Shown here one piece after another: positions 1 through 8,910 of a DNA stretch of 64,000 nt; position 1 is the first letter of the stretch; each line of letters opens with the position of its first letter. This DNA is from Ignavibacteria bacterium (GTDB taxonomy: Bacteria > Bacteroidota > Ignavibacteria > Tepidaquicellales > Tepidaquicellaceae). Where the stretch lies: the NCBI GenBank assembly GCA_028714695.1, contig JAQTLX010000006.1, positions 1-64,000 of the forward strand. Direction: 5' to 3'. Made by a program: the position numbers and the translations under genes. The notes under the pieces were generated by a model, which saw only the letters and a list, made by a program, of their open reading frames with translations, was not told the DNA's origin and did not search any database.

Positions 1-335
1 ACGCACAATGCACCAAGCACTGACAAAGCGCCAAGCACCACGCACAATGCTCCAAGCACCAAAAACGCACAAAGCACCACGCACAATGCACAAAGCACTA
101 AATACTCAGCACCACGCACTGACAAAACGCCAAGCACCACGCACAATGCTCCAAGCACTACGCACAATGCTCCAAGCACCACGCACAATGCACCATGCAC
201 TAACAACAATGCACCAAGCACTGACAAAACGCCAAGCACCACGCACAATGCTCCAAGCACTACGCACAATGCTCCAAGCACCACGCACAATGCACCATGC
301 ACTAACAACAATGCACCATGCACTAACAACAATGC
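1..335. repeat. 21/18-bp tandem repeat array with a 102-bp higher-order unit
   Basis: The stretch is built from close variants of GCACCACGCACAATGCTCCAA (21 bp), alternating with an 18-bp variant containing GACAAAACGCC. From about position 119 a 102-bp block of five such units is repeated once almost perfectly, then the array ends in 21-bp units with the core AATGCACCATGCACTAAC. All units are multiples of three, so one frame stays open on each strand. The resulting peptides are low-complexity 7- and 6-residue repeats with no signal peptide or domain. I read this as repeat DNA and not as a gene. The array may continue beyond the left edge. Confidence 0.9.
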
Positions 336-584
336 ACAATGCACCAAAAAGAAACCCAAACAAATAATCGGCATAAACTATCACCCCAAAAACGACCCCC
401 CCGGGGTCACATCCGAAACACAAAATAATCAAGAACTTAACACGCCATCAGACACAAAATGACACCTTTTCCCGAAATATTATTTTCCACCCCATCTAAC
501 TCCTTGAAAAATCAACATCGCCATATCCAAAATGACACCAAAACAGTCTCATTCCAACCCCCTCCGGTCCATTTCACTTCTGCC

Positions 585-1640
585 ACGGCTTCTGCCACGG
601 CTTCTGCTTTTGCTCTTATAACTAAAATAACCTTCGTGTGTCTTTGTGAACCCGCTCTGTTCTTTGCTCTTATAACTAAAATATTCTTCGTGTGTCTTTG
701 TGAACCCGCTCTGTTCGTTGCTCTTATAACTGAAAAAATCTCTGTGTATCTCTGTGCATTCTCGGTGGAACTCTGTGTAACCGCTCTTATATATATCCCC
801 GCTCTTATATGTGTCCCCGCTCTGTTCTTTGCTCTTATAACTAAAATAACCTTTGTGACACTTTGTGAACCCGCTCTGTTCTTTGCTCTTATAACTAATA
901 AATTCTTTACGCCCTTTCCGGTAAAATCTCTTGCTCTGTTCTTTGCTCTTATAACTAAAATAACCTTTGTGAGACTTTGTGAACCCGCTCTGTTCTTTGC
1001 TCTTATAACTAATAAATTCTTTACGTCCTTTCCGGTAAAATCTCTTGCTCTGTTCTTTGCTCTTATAACTGAAATACCCTTTGTGTGTCTTTGTGAACCC
1101 GCTCTGTTCTTTGCTCTTATAACTAAAATACCCTTTGTGACACTTTGTGAACCCGCTCTTTCTCTTGCTCTTCTTCTAACTCCTGACTCCTATATTCTAA
1201 CTCCTCAAAAGTCTCTTTCTTTTGCTCTTATAACTAAAATAAACTTTGTGACACTTTGTGAACCCGCTCTGTTCTTTGCTCTTATAACTGAAATACCCTT
1301 TGTGTGTCTTTGTGAACCCGCTCTTTCTCTTGCTCTTGCTCTTGCTCTTGCTCTTGCTCTTGCTCTTCTTCTAACTCCTAACTCCTATATTCTAACTTCT
1401 CAAAAATCTCTTTCTTTTGCTCTTATAACTAAAATAAACTTTGTGACACTTTGTGAACCCGCTCTGTTCTTTGCTCTTATAACTAAAATAACCTTTGTGA
1501 CACTTTGTGAACCCGCTCTGTTCTTTGCTCTTATAACTAAAATAAACTTTGTGACACTTTGTGAACCCGCTCTTTCTTTTGCTCTTCTTCTAACTCCTAA
1601 CTCCTATATTCTAACTCCTCAAAAATCTCTTTCTCTTATA
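585..1640. repeat. 54-bp tandem repeat array, about 14 copies
   Basis: The core GCTCTTATAACT recurs about 14 times, first at 612, 666 and 720 with an exact 54-bp spacing. A unit reads roughly: GCTCTTATAACT, then AAAATAACCTTTGTG, then acactttgtgaacccgctct and gttcttt. Some units are separated by AC-TCC-rich spacers (ctaactcctaactcctat, near 1173, 1371 and 1591) or by a short cttgct run near 1329-1362. Because 54 is a multiple of three, the + frame is open and repeats an 18-residue unit, FALITKITFVTLCEPALF in one version. It runs in frame into the downstream thioredoxin-domain gene. The translated repeat is hydrophobic and cysteine-rich and matches no family I know. The likeliest reading is noncoding repeat DNA just upstream of the gene. 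Confidence 0.9.
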
Positions 1641-1763
1641 ATTAATAATTTCTTTGTGCTCTTAGCGGAAAATAAATATAACTGCAATATTCCCTTATCC
1701 CGCAAAATTGAATTAATAAATAATTGTTATTGTTATATCTTATGTCCAAACTATATTTATACT

Positions 1764-3860
1764 ATGAACACGAAGAAAACGAATAATCTAATTAACGAGA
1801 AAAGTCCGTATCTGCTGCAGCATGCACATAATCCCGTTGACTGGCATGCATGGAATGACGAAACACTCAAACATGCGAGGGAAATCAATAAACCGATTTT
1901 CCTCTCAATCGGATATTCAACCTGCTACTGGTGCCACGTTATGGAAAGAGAGTGTTTCGAAAATCCCGATATCGCCGCGATGCTCAATAACGCTTTCGTT
2001 AATATCAAGGTTGACCGCGAAGAGCGCCCCGATATCGACAGAGTTTATATGTCAGTCCTCCAGACAATGACAGGCTCGGGCGGCTGGCCCATGAGTTTAT
2101 TCCTCACTCCCGGCCTGAAACCGTTCTACGCCGCCACTTATATTCCGCCGAAAGCGAAATACGGACGCGCGGGTTTCGAAGATATTATAACGCAAATTGA
2201 AAATCTCTGGAATTCGGATAAACAAAAAATTCTCGACAGTTCTGAAAATATTTTCAACGCCATAAACGAAAAAATCGCTCCGGGAAGCCGTGAACTCGAT
2301 AAAGAAGTTTTTGATAGAATTGTTGAACAGGCATATAACATTTACGACGAAGAGAACGGCGGCTTCGGCGCGGGCAATAAATTCCCACGCCCCGCTATGC
2401 TGAATTTCCTCCTCGCGCATTATCACAAAACGGACGATTTGAACGCCCTCGATATGGTGATTTATACCCTTAAGAAAATGTACGACGGCGGCATATACGA
2501 TAACATCGACGGAGGTTTCCACAGATACGCCGTTGACAGCAACTGGCGCGTTCCGCATTTCGAAAAAATGCTGTACGACCAGGCGCAGATTGCAGCCGCA
2601 TATTTCGATACTTATTCAATAACAAAAAAACCTCTATTCCTCGAAGCGGGCAGGAACACTCTGGACTACGTCAAGAATTTCCTTCTCGATTCAGAAGGCG
2701 GTTTCTATTCAGCCGAAGACGCTGAAAGCATCGTCTCCCCCGATGAACCCGGTGTAAAACAGGAGGGATTCTTCTATACATGGGAAAAAGAAGATATAGA
2801 TAAAATTCTCGGCGTTGATAAATCAAAAATATTCTGCTACCGGTACGGAATTCTGCATAAAGGAAATACGCTTTCCGACCCGCATAATATTTTCGGAACA
2901 AAGAATGTGCTGTATAAATCGAGCGATATTTTTAATACGGCAAAAAAGTTTGAACTATCAGAAGAAGAAACGCAGAAGATTCTCGATGAATCTCTTGCAG
3001 CGCTGAAATCCGTAAGGGATAAACGCGTGCGTCCTTTCCTCGATAAGAAAATTATTACTTCATGGAACGCGATGATGATTTCCGCGTTCGTGAAAGGCTA
3101 TATGGTAAGCGGCGAACATGAATACAAGACGCTTGCAGTCCGCGCGGTTTCGTACCTGATTTATAATCTCTACAATGTGAAAGAAGGTAAACTTTATCAC
3201 AGAAGTATCGACGGCGAAGTCAAATTCGACGCCGACCTTGCCGATTATGCTCTGCTTATAAAAGCGCTTCTCGATTTTCATAACGTTTCTTTCAGCGGCA
3301 AACTGCTGAAACTTGCTCAGGCGCTTCTTGGACAGGCTATAGAAAAATTCTACGATGAAACCGAAGGCGGATTTTTCGATTCGGACAAGAACAATAAAGA
3401 CATCATTCTTAAAACAAAAGATATTTACGACGGAGCCGAACCCGCGGGCAATTCGATTATGCTCGATAATCTCGTTCGGGCTTATGTCATTTTTAAAAAC
3501 GACATATACAGAACCATGGCGGAAAAATGCATATTGTATTTTTCGGATAGAGTCATGAGCGGGGCTTTTTCAAGTCCGCAATTCCTCTGCTCGTTTTACA
3601 ATTTTAAATATTTCAACACGAGTATTATTTTAACCGGAAATCTCAGGGATGAGAAGTTCATTGAAATTCACAACGCAATATGCGAAAGATATATGCCCAA
3701 CAGATGCATGATTCATTTCGATAACGTATCGGCGAAAATCCTTCCATACCTTAAGGATATTGTAAGCGAGGCGGATGAGACAAAAGTTTATCTGTGCGAG
3801 AATTTTTCGTGCAAATTGCCTGTTTCAAATATAGATGAACTTGAAAACATTTTAAAATGA
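1764..3860 (+). CDS. YyaL/SSP411-type thioredoxin-domain protein
   Basis: This is a 698-residue member of the bacterial YyaL / eukaryotic spermatogenesis-associated protein 20 family: an N-terminal thioredoxin-fold domain followed by a six-hairpin glycosidase-like domain. The family start is seen in NEKSPYLLQHAHNPVDW, then the CxxC motif in STCYWCHVM and the conserved KVDREERPD. The C-terminal part carries GGFHRYAVD and PHFEKMLYDQAQ. The biochemical role of bacterial members is not well established. I chose ATG at 1764 because it directly precedes the conserved N-terminus and gives the usual family length of about 680-700 residues. The open frame continues upstream for another 435 codons, but only through the 54-bp repeat array. 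There is no clear Shine-Dalgarno sequence. Aconitase follows after 36 bp in the same direction. Confidence 0.88.
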   Translation: MNTKKTNNLINEKSPYLLQHAHNPVDWHAWNDETLKHAREINKPIFLSIGYSTCYWCHVMERECFENPDIAAMLNNAFVNIKVDREERPDIDRVYMSVLQTMTGSGGWPMSLFLTPGLKPFYAATYIPPKAKYGRAGFEDIITQIENLWNSDKQKILDSSENIFNAINEKIAPGSRELDKEVFDRIVEQAYNIYDEENGGFGAGNKFPRPAMLNFLLAHYHKTDDLNALDMVIYTLKKMYDGGIYDNIDGGFHRYAVDSNWRVPHFEKMLYDQAQIAAAYFDTYSITKKPLFLEAGRNTLDYVKNFLLDSEGGFYSAEDAESIVSPDEPGVKQEGFFYTWEKEDIDKILGVDKSKIFCYRYGILHKGNTLSDPHNIFGTKNVLYKSSDIFNTAKKFELSEEETQKILDESLAALKSVRDKRVRPFLDKKIITSWNAMMISAFVKGYMVSGEHEYKTLAVRAVSYLIYNLYNVKEGKLYHRSIDGEVKFDADLADYALLIKALLDFHNVSFSGKLLKLAQALLGQAIEKFYDETEGGFFDSDKNNKDIILKTKDIYDGAEPAGNSIMLDNLVRAYVIFKNDIYRTMAEKCILYFSDRVMSGAFSSPQFLCSFYNFKYFNTSIILTGNLRDEKFIEIHNAICERYMPNRCMIHFDNVSAKILPYLKDIVSEADETKVYLCENFSCKLPVSNIDELENILK

Positions 3861-3883
3861 AATTTAAAGAATTATAAAAATAT

Positions 3884-3889
3884 AAGGAG
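3884..3889 (+). promoter_or_regulatory. Ribosome binding site of aconitase gene
   Basis: AAGGAG lies 7 bases before the ATG at 3897. It is a good Shine-Dalgarno match and supports that start. Most other genes in the window lack such a clear match. Confidence 0.7.
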
Positions 3890-3896
3890 TTAAGTC

Positions 3897-6146
3897 ATGC
3901 CTTTTGACCTGGAATTAATACAGAACGTTTATGCCGGCTTCACTGCAAAAGTGGATTTTGCAAAAAGCATTCTTAAACGCGAACTGACGTACACGGAGAA
4001 AATTCTTTATTCGCATCTGTGGGAAAATAATTATTCATCCCCGCTTCAGAGGGGAAAAGATTTCACCGACTTCAAACCCGACAGGGTCGCTATGCAGGAC
4101 GCTACGGCGCAAATGGCGCTTCTCCAGTTCATGTCGGCGGGTATCGGTAAAGTCGCCGTTCCTTCTACAGTTCACTGCGACCACCTTATACAGGCTGAAG
4201 TTGGTGCAAAGAATGACATCCTGAGAGCGGAAACGGATAACAAAGAAGTTTATGATTTCCTCGAATCGGTTTCTTCTAAATACGGACTCGGTTTCTGGAA
4301 ACCCGGCTCCGGCATTATTCATCAGGTAGTACTCGAAAATTACGCATTCCCCGGCGGCATGATGATCGGAACGGATTCGCACACGCCGAATGCGGGTGGT
4401 CTCGGCATGGTTGCAATAGGCGTAGGCGGAGCGGACGCTGTCGATGTTATGGCGGGGCTTCCGTGGGAATTGAAATTCCCGAACATCATAGGCGTCAGGC
4501 TCACGGGCAAACTAAGCGGCTGGACAGCACCGAAAGATATTATTCTCAAACTCGCGGGAAAACTCACCGTTAAAGGCGGCACGGGCGCAATCATAGAATA
4601 TTTCGGCAGCGGCACGGAAAATATTTCATGCACTGGCAAGGCAACAATATGCAACATGGGCGCGGAAATTGGCGCGACAACTTCCCTCTTCCCTTACGAT
4701 TCTAAAATGTCTGCATATCTAAAAGCAACGGGACGTGAAACAATTGCAGTTCTTGCAGACGGAATTAAAGATTATTTGAAAGCGGACAAAGGCAGCGAAA
4801 ATTATTACGACAAAGTTATTGAAATAAATTTATCGGAACTCGAACCGTATATTAACGGTCCGTTCACTCCCGATCTTGCTAGAACGATTTCGGAATTCAA
4901 ACAGGCTGTTATCGACAACGACTATCCCGTAGAACTTAAGGTCGGATTAATCGGCAGTTGCACAAACTCTTCTTACGAAGATATGGGCAGAGCCGCTTCG
5001 CTTGCAGACCAGGCTTTTAAGCACGGATTGAAAGCGAAATCAGAATTTGTAATCACGCCCGGCTCTGAACAGGTGAAGGCTACAATCGAGCGCGACGGCA
5101 TGCTCGATATATTCAATAAAATCGGCGGAACGGTGCTTGCAAACGCTTGCGGACCCTGCATAGGCCAGTGGAAACGCCATGATACAAAGGACGGTGAAAA
5201 AAATTCAATTATAACTTCATACAACAGAAATTTCACAAAAAGAAACGACGGCAATGCCGCAACGCATTCATTCGTCGCTTCGCCTGAAATAGTAACCGCT
5301 TTGGCGCTTGCAGGAAAACTTACATTCAACCCGCTTACCGATAAACTCATAAACGATAAAGGCGAGGAAATACTACTTACCCCTCCCGCAGGAAACGAAC
5401 TTCCTCCGAAAGGGTTCGAACACGGCAAAGACGGTTACAAGAAACCAGCGGATGACGGCAGCAAGATTACTGTAAAGATAAATCCGGAATCGAACAGACT
5501 TCAAAAACTCGACGCGTTCAAAGCGCCGAATCTCGATACGGAATTCAAAGATATGTTCGTTCTTCTGAAAGCCAAAGGAAAATGCACAACCGACCATATA
5601 TCGATGGCGGGTCCGTGGCTGAAATTCAGGGGACACCTCGACAACATTTCTAACAACATGTTCATAGGCGCGATTAATTTCTTCAACAATAAAATGAATT
5701 CCGTTAAGAATCAATTGTCAGGCAAATATGAAGAGGTGCCCGCGGCAGCGAGGGATTACAAAAAGAATTCGAAAAGTTGGGTGGTTGTAGGCGAGGAAAA
5801 CTACGGCGAAGGCTCTTCGAGGGAACACGCGGCTATGGAGCCGAGATTCCTCGGCGGCAAAGCAATCATTGTTAAATCGTTCGCGAGAATTCACGAAACA
5901 AACCTGAAAAAACAAGGAATGCTTCCTCTTACGTTTGCAAACGCTGAAGACTACAATTTGATAAGAGAAGATGACAGGATAACTCTGGATTTAAATAATT
6001 TCGAACCGGGTAAAAAATTAATAATGGCAGTAAAGCATACGGACGGATGTATAAGTGAAATTTCACTGAACCATACATTTAACGAACAGCAGATTGGATG
6101 GTTCAAATCCGGTTCGGCTTTAAATTTAATAGCAGGTAAAAAATAG
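3897..6146 (+). CDS. acn: Aconitate hydratase
   Basis: Aconitase converts citrate to isocitrate through cis-aconitate in the TCA cycle, using a [4Fe-4S] cluster in the cytoplasm. The 749-residue protein has the mitochondrial-type layout: three N-terminal aconitase domains, then a C-terminal swivel domain. The three cluster ligands are visible as C355 in GSCTNSS and C418 and C421 in [11 protein letters not shown]. Other family signatures are DSHTPNAGG and, in the swivel domain, [12 protein letters not shown]. Length and motifs match the monomeric mitochondrial-type enzyme and not the longer IRP-like AcnA. It follows the thioredoxin-domain gene by 36 bp and has a good ribosome binding site. No other TCA cycle gene lies in the window. 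Confidence 0.97.
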   Translation: MPFDLELIQNVYAGFTAKVDFAKSILKRELTYTEKILYSHLWENNYSSPLQRGKDFTDFKPDRVAMQDATAQMALLQFMSAGIGKVAVPSTVHCDHLIQAEVGAKNDILRAETDNKEVYDFLESVSSKYGLGFWKPGSGIIHQVVLENYAFPGGMMIGTDSHTPNAGGLGMVAIGVGGADAVDVMAGLPWELKFPNIIGVRLTGKLSGWTAPKDIILKLAGKLTVKGGTGAIIEYFGSGTENISCTGKATICNMGAEIGATTSLFPYDSKMSAYLKATGRETIAVLADGIKDYLKADKGSENYYDKVIEINLSELEPYINGPFTPDLARTISEFKQAVIDNDYPVELKVGLIGSCTNSSYEDMGRAASLADQAFKHGLKAKSEFVITPGSEQVKATIERDGMLDIFNKIGGTVLANACGPCIGQWKRHDTKDGEKNSIITSYNRNFTKRNDGNAATHSFVASPEIVTALALAGKLTFNPLTDKLINDKGEEILLTPPAGNELPPKGFEHGKDGYKKPADDGSKITVKINPESNRLQKLDAFKAPNLDTEFKDMFVLLKAKGKCTTDHISMAGPWLKFRGHLDNISNNMFIGAINFFNNKMNSVKNQLSGKYEEVPAAARDYKKNSKSWVVVGEENYGEGSSREHAAMEPRFLGGKAIIVKSFARIHETNLKKQGMLPLTFANAEDYNLIREDDRITLDLNNFEPGKKLIMAVKHTDGCISEISLNHTFNEQQIGWFKSGSALNLIAGKK

Positions 6147-6580
6147 AGATAACAATATATAGACCTTGTTAAGTTTTATTACTTACATGGAGAAAATATA
6201 TCCTGTATAACCTTTTTATAAACTTGCTGTATAATTATCTGTGACCGAAGGCCATGATGATAACAAACACAGCCAGAATTATTGCTATGAACAGTAACGG
6301 ATTTGCTTTTTTCATTTTCTCAATAAATATTTTTTTTAACATCCGGGATGCAAATTACATTCCGACTTTATTAGGTTTTGTTATAACCGTAACTTATTGC
6401 TAAAATTTTTTATTATCAAGTTTAATATTCGTGTTTACAATAAATAAACTTTTTCGGAATGATATTCAAAAATAATTTAGTATATTATATGCGTAAAAAG
6501 TATAATTTATAATAAACACGAGTCGAATACATTTTTTATGGATGCGGTATTTTTTAAAAAAATTAAATCTTCCATAGATT
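6147..6580. other. Intergenic region between aconitase and rhodanese genes
   Basis: This 434-bp AT-rich stretch lacks a long gene. It contains one possible tiny membrane ORF on the minus strand (6235-6342, listed separately). TATAAT at 6501-6506 could be a -10 element for the rhodanese gene, but I see no matching -35 box. A weak inverted repeat (taacaa/ttgtta) just after the aconitase stop could be a poor terminator. Confidence 0.5.
6235..6342 (-). CDS. Possible small single-pass membrane protein
   Basis: An ORF too short for standard ORF calling encodes about 35 residues from the ATG at 6342, or 26 from the in-frame ATG at 6315. The shorter form begins MKKANPLLFIAIILAV and ends MAFGHR. It has two lysines, about 18 hydrophobic residues and a short basic end, the pattern of a one-helix membrane miniprotein. 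There is no obvious ribosome binding site and I do not recognise a family. It lies antisense between two plus-strand genes. Support is composition only. Confidence 0.35.
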   Translation of the reverse strand: MLKKIFIEKMKKANPLLFIAIILAVFVIIMAFGHR

Positions 6581-6964
6581 ATGGTACAAAAAATTATTTT
6601 TTTCATTTTATTATCCGTAATGTTTAATCTAAAATTGTTCGGGATGGCTGAGGCAGATTCCGTAGATGTAAATAAATTTGACGAACTGAGAAACAGCGGT
6701 TATACGGTTATCGACGTTAGAACTCAGGAAGAATTTGACGAAAGTCATATCGAAGGCGCCGTTCTGATAAATTTACACGCGGCTGATTTCAAAGATAAAA
6801 TAAACGCGCTCGACAAAGCCGGCAAGTATCTCGTTTACTGCAGAAGCGGCAGACGCAGCAGCAAGGCAGTGCTTGTAATGAATGAACTCGGCATCAACAG
6901 CACGGCACATCTAATCGGCGGAATTATAGCATGGAAGTCGGCAGGCAAGCCTGTAGTCAACTGA
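6581..6964 (+). CDS. Exported rhodanese-like domain protein
   Basis: A 127-residue protein with an N-terminal hydrophobic export signal (about residues 3-22) followed by a single rhodanese domain. The active-site loop is CRSGRR with the catalytic cysteine at C87. DVRTQEEFDESHIEGA is the usual CH2A-like element and GGIIAWKSAGKPV closes the domain. Single-domain rhodaneses carry persulfide sulfur; exported versions in Gram-negative bacteria presumably work in the periplasm on sulfur transfer or thiol detoxification. The exact substrate cannot be read from the sequence. It converges on dinB with only 15 bp between the stops. Confidence 0.88.
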   Translation: MVQKIIFFILLSVMFNLKLFGMAEADSVDVNKFDELRNSGYTVIDVRTQEEFDESHIEGAVLINLHAADFKDKINALDKAGKYLVYCRSGRRSSKAVLVMNELGINSTAHLIGGIIAWKSAGKPVVN

Positions 6965-6979
6965 CAGAGTTTATAAGAT

Positions 6980-8158
6980 CTATATATCAAAAGTTTTTCC
7001 GAACTTGAGTATGTCGTAATCATACTTCTTTCTGATTTTATCGATGTTTTTTACGAGACGCCCGAGTTTGTCCTGCTGCTTAAATAAATCTTCCTGTACA
7101 GTGTCATCGCTCTCTGTAAGGTCGGCAAACTTAACGCCTATCAGGCGTATTGATTTATCTTTCTTTAATAACATGTGCAGCATTTCAACGGAGTCTTCGT
7201 AAAAATCCATCTCGATGTTCGAGAACCTGTCAGTCATTCTCGACTTCTGATTCACGGTAAAATCTTCGTACTTTACTTTTACGGTAAGATTCCTTGATTT
7301 GAAATTTTTCTTTCTCAATCTCGAACATGCTTTCTCAAGCACATAGTATAATTCTTTTTCAAGATAAATAATATCGTCCGTATCGAAGTCGAGCGTGATT
7401 TCCTTCGACAATGATTTCTGCTCGTAGTCTTCGTAAACGGTGACTTCCCTTTCGTCTATGCCGTTTGCAGTATTCAGAAGATAAGCGGAGAACATTCCGA
7501 TTTCTTCCTGATAAAAACTTTTATCGAATTTTCTTATATCCGAGATTTTATAAATGCCGTACTTATTGAGTTTCTTAAGAGTTGCTTTCCCGACGCCGGG
7601 AATTCTTTCGACGGGAAGATTGTCAAGAAACTTTTTTTCTTCTCCCGGTTTAATGTGCGTGATGCCGTCGGGTTTATTCTGCTTCGATGCAATTTTCGAG
7701 CAGACTTTATTTCCCGAAATTCCAACAGAGCATGTGATATTAAGTTTGTTCTTGATTTCCTCTTTAAGCGAGAATGCAAGTTTATAAGCATCGCCGCCGA
7801 AAGGCTTAAGCACTTCTGTAATATCAAGATACGCCTCGTCGATTGAAGCGGGTTCTATAAGCGGTGTGTATTTGTAAAATATTTCCCTGACCTTTTTCGA
7901 ATAGAAACTGTAAATGCCTCTTGTCCCCCGGATGAAATTTCCGTCGGGAGCCAGTTGCATGGCTTTTTTCAGAGGCATGGCTGTTTTAATTCCCCGCTGC
8001 CTTGCAAGGTAGTTCGGGCAGCTCACAATGCTGCGGACATCCTTTTTAGTCCCTCCGACAATCAAAGGTTTTCCTTTAAGTTTTGGATTCGCCGCTTCTT
8101 CGCATGAAGCGAAAAATGCATCCATATCGACGTGCAATATTATCCTTGCTTTTTTCAT
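6980..8158 (-). CDS. dinB: DNA polymerase IV (Y-family)
   Basis: DinB copies damaged DNA at low fidelity. The 392-residue protein shows the Y-family palm signatures HVDMDAFFASCEE near the N-terminus and SIDEAYLDIT with the catalytic acidic pair. These are followed by a helix-hairpin-helix thumb (RIPGVGKATLKKL) and the little-finger domain. The end, DYDILKFGKTFDI, is typical of the short Bacteroidetes-type polymerase. It is a single gene, divergent from the barrel-protein operon across 142 bp. An imperfectly spaced palindrome 26-40 bp upstream of its start might be an operator. Confidence 0.95.
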   Translation of the reverse strand: MKKARIILHVDMDAFFASCEEAANPKLKGKPLIVGGTKKDVRSIVSCPNYLARQRGIKTAMPLKKAMQLAPDGNFIRGTRGIYSFYSKKVREIFYKYTPLIEPASIDEAYLDITEVLKPFGGDAYKLAFSLKEEIKNKLNITCSVGISGNKVCSKIASKQNKPDGITHIKPGEEKKFLDNLPVERIPGVGKATLKKLNKYGIYKISDIRKFDKSFYQEEIGMFSAYLLNTANGIDEREVTVYEDYEQKSLSKEITLDFDTDDIIYLEKELYYVLEKACSRLRKKNFKSRNLTVKVKYEDFTVNQKSRMTDRFSNIEMDFYEDSVEMLHMLLKKDKSIRLIGVKFADLTESDDTVQEDLFKQQDKLGRLVKNIDKIRKKYDYDILKFGKTFDI

Positions 8159-8183
8159 TCACCCAAAAATATTAAAAAAACAT

Positions 8184-8198
8184 TGCAATAACATTGCA
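8184..8198. promoter_or_regulatory. Inverted repeat upstream of dinB, possible operator
   Basis: TGCAATaacATTGCA is a perfect 6-bp inverted repeat with a 3-bp spacer. It also contains a direct repeat (cattgcaataacattgca). It lies 26-40 bp before the dinB start in the divergent dinB / barrel-protein region. Damage-inducible control of dinB would suit such a site, but I cannot assign the regulator. Confidence 0.3.
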
Positions 8199-8300
8199 TT
8201 AATAATTATTAAATAAATCAGTGTATTTTTACATATAAAGAAATGCAATGAAAATTATGTTTTGGAAAGCGGATATTTTCTTTATATTTAATTTAATAGT

Positions 8301-8906
8301 ATGAAAAAAATTATCATTATATTTTTGCTGATGTTATTTGCAGGTGATTTTGTGTATTCACAAAATAAGACCGTATTAACCACAGGCAATCCTGAATTGA
8401 AAGGATATAAAACCAGGAATTTTCTGCAGATTACATTGCAGGGAGGATTTATGGTCCCGGCAGGCAATTATTTTCAGGATAATTATAACACCGGCGCTGC
8501 ATTCGGTTTTGATCTGGCTTACAGAGTAAATACGGAAGTAGCACTGTACACCGAGATTAAGTGCAATTTAATGTCGCTAAAAGATTCTTTAGGACCTTCG
8601 ACAGAATATTTCGAAGGCACGGCAGGAGTAAGATTTTATTTCCGTCCAAAATGTTACAGATCAAGTTTTTTCATTGAAGCGGGAGTAGGACCATACATAT
8701 TTTCACAGGGTTCAGCAACGACTCCAACTACTAATTACGCATCGAAAACAGAATTCCGCATGGGGGCTAATACAGGCATAGGAGGCGAACTGGTATTGAC
8801 AAATTCATTGTTCATCACACTTAAAAGCAAACTTAATACAATCTTCTATCCATTCGGCTCAACTACGTACGTAAGCGGTGCCGGCGGATTCACAATCAGA
8901 TTATAG
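8301..8906 (+). CDS. Predicted outer membrane beta-barrel protein
   Basis: The 201-residue product begins with a signal peptide (MKKIIIIFLLMLFAGDFVYS, cleavage expected before QNK). It continues with alternating hydrophobic strands rich in aromatic and glycine residues, such as LQITLQGGFMVPAGNYF and GVRFYF. It ends in a strand terminating FTIRL, the pattern of small OmpA/OmpW-like barrels of Bacteroidetes. It has no recognisable ligand motif. It starts the plus-strand lipid A operon and stops 4 bp before lpxB. The function is unknown. Confidence 0.7.
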   Translation: MKKIIIIFLLMLFAGDFVYSQNKTVLTTGNPELKGYKTRNFLQITLQGGFMVPAGNYFQDNYNTGAAFGFDLAYRVNTEVALYTEIKCNLMSLKDSLGPSTEYFEGTAGVRFYFRPKCYRSSFFIEAGVGPYIFSQGSATTPTTNYASKTEFRMGANTGIGGELVLTNSLFITLKSKLNTIFYPFGSTTYVSGAGGFTIRL

Positions 8907-8910
8907 AAAA

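Noticed and set aside
8-367. Long open frame of 119 codons over the left repeat array
   Set aside because: It translates a short repeat only, both strands are open for the same reason, and there is no start signal or domain.
585-1640. Possible CRISPR array
   Set aside because: Units are contiguous with no unique spacers of constant length, and no cas gene is nearby.
459-1763. 435-codon N-terminal extension of the thioredoxin-domain protein
   Set aside because: It consists of the 54-bp repeat, which stays open because its length is a multiple of three; the family N-terminus begins at 1764.
8878-8910. Earlier in-frame start for lpxB
   Set aside because: It overlaps the barrel-protein gene and adds no conserved residues before the family N-terminus.
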